Positions 29,298 to 33,304 of a DNA stretch of 33,304 bases are shown piece by piece; within the stretch, counting starts at the first letter, position 1; every line of letters begins with the position of its first letter. Below the pieces are notes generated by a model, which was given only the letters and a program-made list of their open reading frames with translations, had not been told where the DNA came from and did no database searches. This stretch comes from Spirogloea muscicola (Eukaryota; Streptophyta; Zygnematophyceae; Spirogloeales; Spirogloeaceae): positions 1-33,304 of the forward strand of contig WELB01000434.1 of assembly GCA_009602725.1 (NCBI GenBank). The letters are read 5' to 3'. The position numbers and the translations under genes are program-made.

Positions 29298-32200
29298 TCA
29301 TCGCAGGCGCTCGCAGCACTGCTTGACGTCATTCAGCCACGTGCGTACATCCTTGCCGTCGACCTTGACCCAGTCCACCACAGTTGCTGCGGGCTGGTTC
29401 CACCAGTCATCCACCTGGCGTGAAGACACAGCACAGCGTGAGACCATTGGCACGTCGGCCTCCCGATTCAATGATGACGGTGGGCATGATCATTGAGAAA
29501 TATTTGAGTCCTGCCATGCTAGGACCTAGAGCCTTATGTACTTAAGCTTCAAGAGTGGCAGAGTCCAGACCATGGCATGAACGGTCTGCCCCTTCTCTTG
29601 CGCACTGGTAGCCATGCCCATGGCCGCCTCCATCTTTGGGAGCCACCTCTCCTCCATTTCTTTCTCCTGCTCTGCAATGGCTCTAACGCACTGTGCGGCC
29701 TCCCTGGAGCAATCCACCCGGAGCTTTATCACTTGCAGCACAGATCCATAAGGGATGATTTGCTTGATGCACTCTACAGGGGAAAGCGAGCGTGCATATA
29801 GCATCAGCTCATACTAGACTTGTCTTTATGAGCGGCAAGCAGAGGCTGACCTGTGCAATCGTCCAGAGCTTGTTTGTGAGGCCGCATTTGCTTCCCAGCC
29901 TTGAGTCACAATGTCCCGCAGCGATTCCCTTTCTCTCAGAGCAGCCTCAGTATGTGGCACAATGTGCTGAGCTGAGCAGCAGGGGAAGCGTGCTTTCAGT
30001 TCCCCCAGCAGTGGCTCAAGCAACACCTCCTCTGGCTTGCTACCTGCCACCAAAGCATCGAGCCATGCCCCAATGTATATCGTTAACAAAAGTAAAGATG
30101 GCCGTGCACTTTATGCTTTGCGTCTAGCTCAGTCACTGGAGCCATGCCGCAGTTGATGCCTCAGATCCTTCATGAACTTAATGACAACTGGAAGCTCTGC
30201 CAATATACGAGTGCTGCCCATGCGGAGACCTTGCAACATTGCGCAGGGATCATGCATATCAGTCACAGAGTGACTCTACTGTTAATTGACGAGCTGGGCA
30301 TCACCGTTGCGCTTCACATATGCTGTGAAGGCGACTGCCTCATGCTCAATGAGTCCCCGCATAAGGTCAGCCTGAATGCCCACTTCCTGGAAAATGGACT
30401 TATGATCGTGCTCTGAAGCAATGGCCATGTCCTCGACGTACTTGGGCCAGCCTGCTGCAGCAGCCTGCCAGCACAAGTGCACCAAATGAATGGCTTGATT
30501 AATTGAAAGCTCTTATATTCATCATCCTAAAATGCTAAGAAAGTAGAGTAAACTAGACTAAGCAGTGAAGCCACAAGCTGCTACAAGCGGGTGCACAATT
30601 GACGTGCTCTTGCATTGGCGGCTTCTGTGAGATCAAGGTAGAGCTGCTCCAGCCGGGCTCTCCGAGCATCAAAGTCGGCAATTTGCCGCCACTTCTGCTG
30701 CACGATGTCCTGCGCCTCCTTCCGCTCCCGCCTCAGCTGGATGAGGCTAGCCAGCTCCTTAGCGAGGCAATCCGCTGCCGCCTTGCTGGACGCAACTTTC
30801 CTCTCTAGCTCCCAGACTTGTACCTGTGTGAGCAAGGAAGCTGAGGTTTGCTTCACAGCATGTAGGAGTTGTGGTCTAGAGGTGTCACACTCACTTCAGA
30901 TTGTTTGAACCAAGTCATTAGCGCAGAGTGTGGTTGAGTTCCACGATGTCAACAATGCAGCTCTTGGCCTTGACCTGCTTTTTCTCTCAGACCTGCAAAA
31001 CGCCGGCACTGTCGACCAGTGTGACACCCTCGCCAGGCTGACAGCCAGCTGTAGCTGTGGACTCCTCCAGCTCCCTGACCACCCGGTCCAGCGTAGCCTG
31101 AGCCTCGGCGGCCTCGTTGCGCGCTGCCTCGGCCTCCATGAACTGCTGAACATGGGCTCTCTGCACAATTGTTTTGCCAGCAAATGCTGCAACTCATGAA
31201 TCTCCTTCTGACATTGTTACATGACAATGTTCCTGCCGATGCAAGTAGATCAGCCTTAATTCAGATCGTGAGAAGCCCAGAGCGGACCAGTCACCTGTCG
31301 CTCTTGTAGCAGCTCCTTGGTCGACTTTGTCACCCTCTGCTCACACTCAGCAGCATCTCTGCTGGTGCAGGCTGCTGGCCCGTTATCGCAGATACTTGTA
31401 CAGCTCCCGCCGACCCTGTCAGAGGAGAGCTCCTATCTAGCTCAGCAGCAGTGCAAGGCTACAACCCACTGGGCTAATCATTCCACATTCCCAGGCTGCA
31501 GTGCCACAAGAGCGACACAGAAAGGACAAGTCCTGGGTATCACATGTTTGGCTGTCAGGGGTTTTGAATGCTTGAACCTACTGATATACAGTTGTGAGCC
31601 CTCAGCTCTGATGCACTGTGTCTTGACGTCAGAACACCTGCCCTTGAGCTTTTCCAAACAGTAAAAGAAACAGCTGAGTGACATACCATGCAAGGAAGTG
31701 ATTGGGGGCCATACATCGGACTGCCATGACTCGGACTGCCATGATTCTGTTGTATGTTGGCGGAGTTGTTGGCCACCTCCTGCAGCTGCGCGGCCGCTCC
31801 GGCAGCGTCCCAAGCCAGCTCCTCCAGCAGCGCCCGGGGCTCCATCCGCATGGCCGCCAGCCGCTCCTCCAGGCCGCCCAGGTGGAAGAGCTCGTCCACC
31901 TGCACGCCTCTGCCGCAGGCTGCAGCGCCGTCCGCTGACTTGTTGTCAGGGTACGCCTCTCGGAGGTGGTCAACAATCGCCCGAGCTGACGCCTCGCAGG
32001 CCTCCCGCACGGCCGTCTGCGACGCCGTCTCGCAGCGCTCGGCTGGCCCCGCCCCCAGAGTGGGCGCTGGCAAGCAGTACAGCATGGCCTCCGCCTGCAT
32101 TACAGTGATGTTTTCGTGTCCCTGTAAAGATGTTAACAATCCAACAGCTAGTTGGTCGCTAGTACACAGAGTATTACTTAATTGTCTGAGATGATTAGCC

Positions 32201-33188
32201 ACATAGTGCAATTTTTAGTTGCAAATCATTGCTGCTTGGCCAGACGGCTTGCAGTGCAGCTTCACCTGCTCACTCTTGTCCGCCGTGCAGCCTGCGGCGG
32301 CCCTCAGAGATGTCGACAGGCCATCGAGGTACTCGCTGAGGACATGGAACAGCAGCCGGCAGCGCGACTGGAAGGCCTCCAGCAGTAGCGCCTCGCTCCT
32401 GTGATCCGGGATGTGAGCCTTGTTGAGACTTCGCAACTTGCGGGCATTCGGCCAAAGCAAAGGCACTGGTCTGGCAGCAGTGCAGCAGCCAATGCGAGGC
32501 CTGACTTTATGCGGCTGGTCTCCTCGAGGTTGTCCCGGCGGCAGATGTCTTCCTGGAGCAGCAACGACATCCCCTGCCGCAGCTGGCTCTCAGCGTCGGC
32601 CACCTGGCCGCGCAGGGCCCTCACTTCGGCGGCGGCCACTTCTCTCGTGGGCCCGGTGGCACAATGCACCGCCGGAGTTCGCGCATCGGTGGCAGCTGGC
32701 CTCCCGTGCACGAGCAGATTCTTCCTGACCACCGACAATGTTGCGGGTCGCTCATCAGTACAAGCGACTCGCCAGGTGGAGGGTCTAGCAGCAACGTCTC
32801 ACGGGACTGAGCTTGCGCCTGCTCAGACCCATTCTGGATGTCCGCGTGATGACGTTATACACGGCATATTCGATTATGCAAGCAGTGCCTGCTGCGCTTG
32901 TACCTGATATGCTGCACCGTCCGCTCCGAGCGGACGCGCTGCGTGAGGAAGCGCCACACAGGCTGCATGTTCCCCCGGCAGAGTGGCGCCACGTCCTCTG
33001 GCGACAACGTGGGCGGCCTGCGGCGGCGCACGGGGGCAGCTTGCGGTGGTCAAGGCCTCAATATTAGGCGTAAGACATTGGGCTTCGAGGCGGAGCCTCG
33101 GCCTTGCGACGGGCGCGGCATACCGGCAGTGCATCTCGGCAGTGAGCCAGCTCGCGACCTCCTCGGCCAGGCTGCTGCTGCCCGCCAT
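29298..33188 (-). CDS. HAUS5: HAUS augmin-like complex subunit 5 (AUG5)
   Basis: This is a subunit of augmin, which recruits gamma-tubulin to existing microtubules for branching nucleation. Well-supported exons (minus): 33188-33124 ([19 protein letters not shown]), 33017-32904 ([20 protein letters not shown], then ERTVQHIR), 32724-32506 (KNLLVHG), 32398-32266 ([20 protein letters not shown]), 32121 to about 31735, about 31370-31294, 31160-30993 ([17 protein letters not shown], coiled coil), 30974-30945, 30823 onward ([18 protein letters not shown], then [13 protein letters not shown]), about 30480-30290, about 30050-29845, about 29790-29571 ([19 protein letters not shown]), and 29414-29298 ([20 protein letters not shown]). 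The CRGNM-x-PVW-x-FL, RKEA-x-D ... FDARR and WW-x-QPA-x-TVVDWV-x-VDG motifs match land-plant AUG5. Exons 1-4 join in phase. The exon at 30974 meets a TAA unless it ends early (ATC|GTGGAA). Several central and late junctions are approximate. Confidence 0.88.
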
Positions 33189-33304
33189 GGAGCCCGGGCC
33201 GAGGTAACCGGCTGGCGCCCGTGGCGGGCACCTCCTTGCGGAGCTGGGGAACGGACGGGTGTTGAGTTTGGCGAATGGCGTTTTTCTGAGGAGAGTGGGC
33301 AAGG

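Noticed and set aside
1-33304. tRNA or rRNA genes
   Set aside because: I looked for A-box/B-box pairs and cloverleaf arms and for rRNA core motifs by eye and found none I could defend.

Overview
The window looks like nuclear DNA of a green alga, most likely a trebouxiophyte close to Coccomyxa, Trebouxia or Myrmecia; the genus is a guess. Three intron-rich genes with GT-AG junctions, chlorophyte-style Pro-rich linkers and land-plant-like proteins support this. All three genes lie on the minus strand, and between them are islands of decayed retroelements. Two single N bases (11163, 16507) both sit at retroelement junctions and probably mark assembly joins.

Layout. 1-8110 is a retroelement island. 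It holds one near full-length but frame-broken non-LTR element (about 4330-7690, plus strand), which shows an N-terminal C2H2 finger, a reverse transcriptase with YADD, and a C-terminal zinc-finger plus restriction-like endonuclease (RLE) region. Around it are many 5'-truncated copies in both orientations, some only a 3'-terminal hairpin and tail. A 139-bp inverted-repeat element (3806-3944) is inserted in one copy. 8110-10590 holds no gene I can support. 10593-15335 (minus) encodes a secreted multidomain nuclease: signal peptide, lamin-tail domain, Pro-rich linker, OB-fold-like domain, endonuclease/exonuclease/phosphatase (EEP) domain, a second Pro-rich tract and two six-Cys modules. 15900-20920 is a second retroelement island. 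20920-23060 shows nothing recognisable.

23064-27867 (minus) is a 14-exon gene for a plant-type family 4 rhamnogalacturonan lyase; the predicted exons join in phase to 650 codons including the stop. 28425-28535 is an isolated retroelement tail. 29298-33188 (minus) encodes HAUS5/AUG5, a subunit of the augmin complex.

The genes are not an operon and share no obvious pathway. Two are plausibly secreted or cell-wall related (nuclease, pectin lyase) and one is cytoskeletal. The most unusual material is the retroelement family: its 3'-terminal hairpin and tail are scattered as insertions as short as 28 and 36 bp, two of them flanked by convincing target-site duplications, and other copies are stacked head-to-tail in each other's 3' tails.
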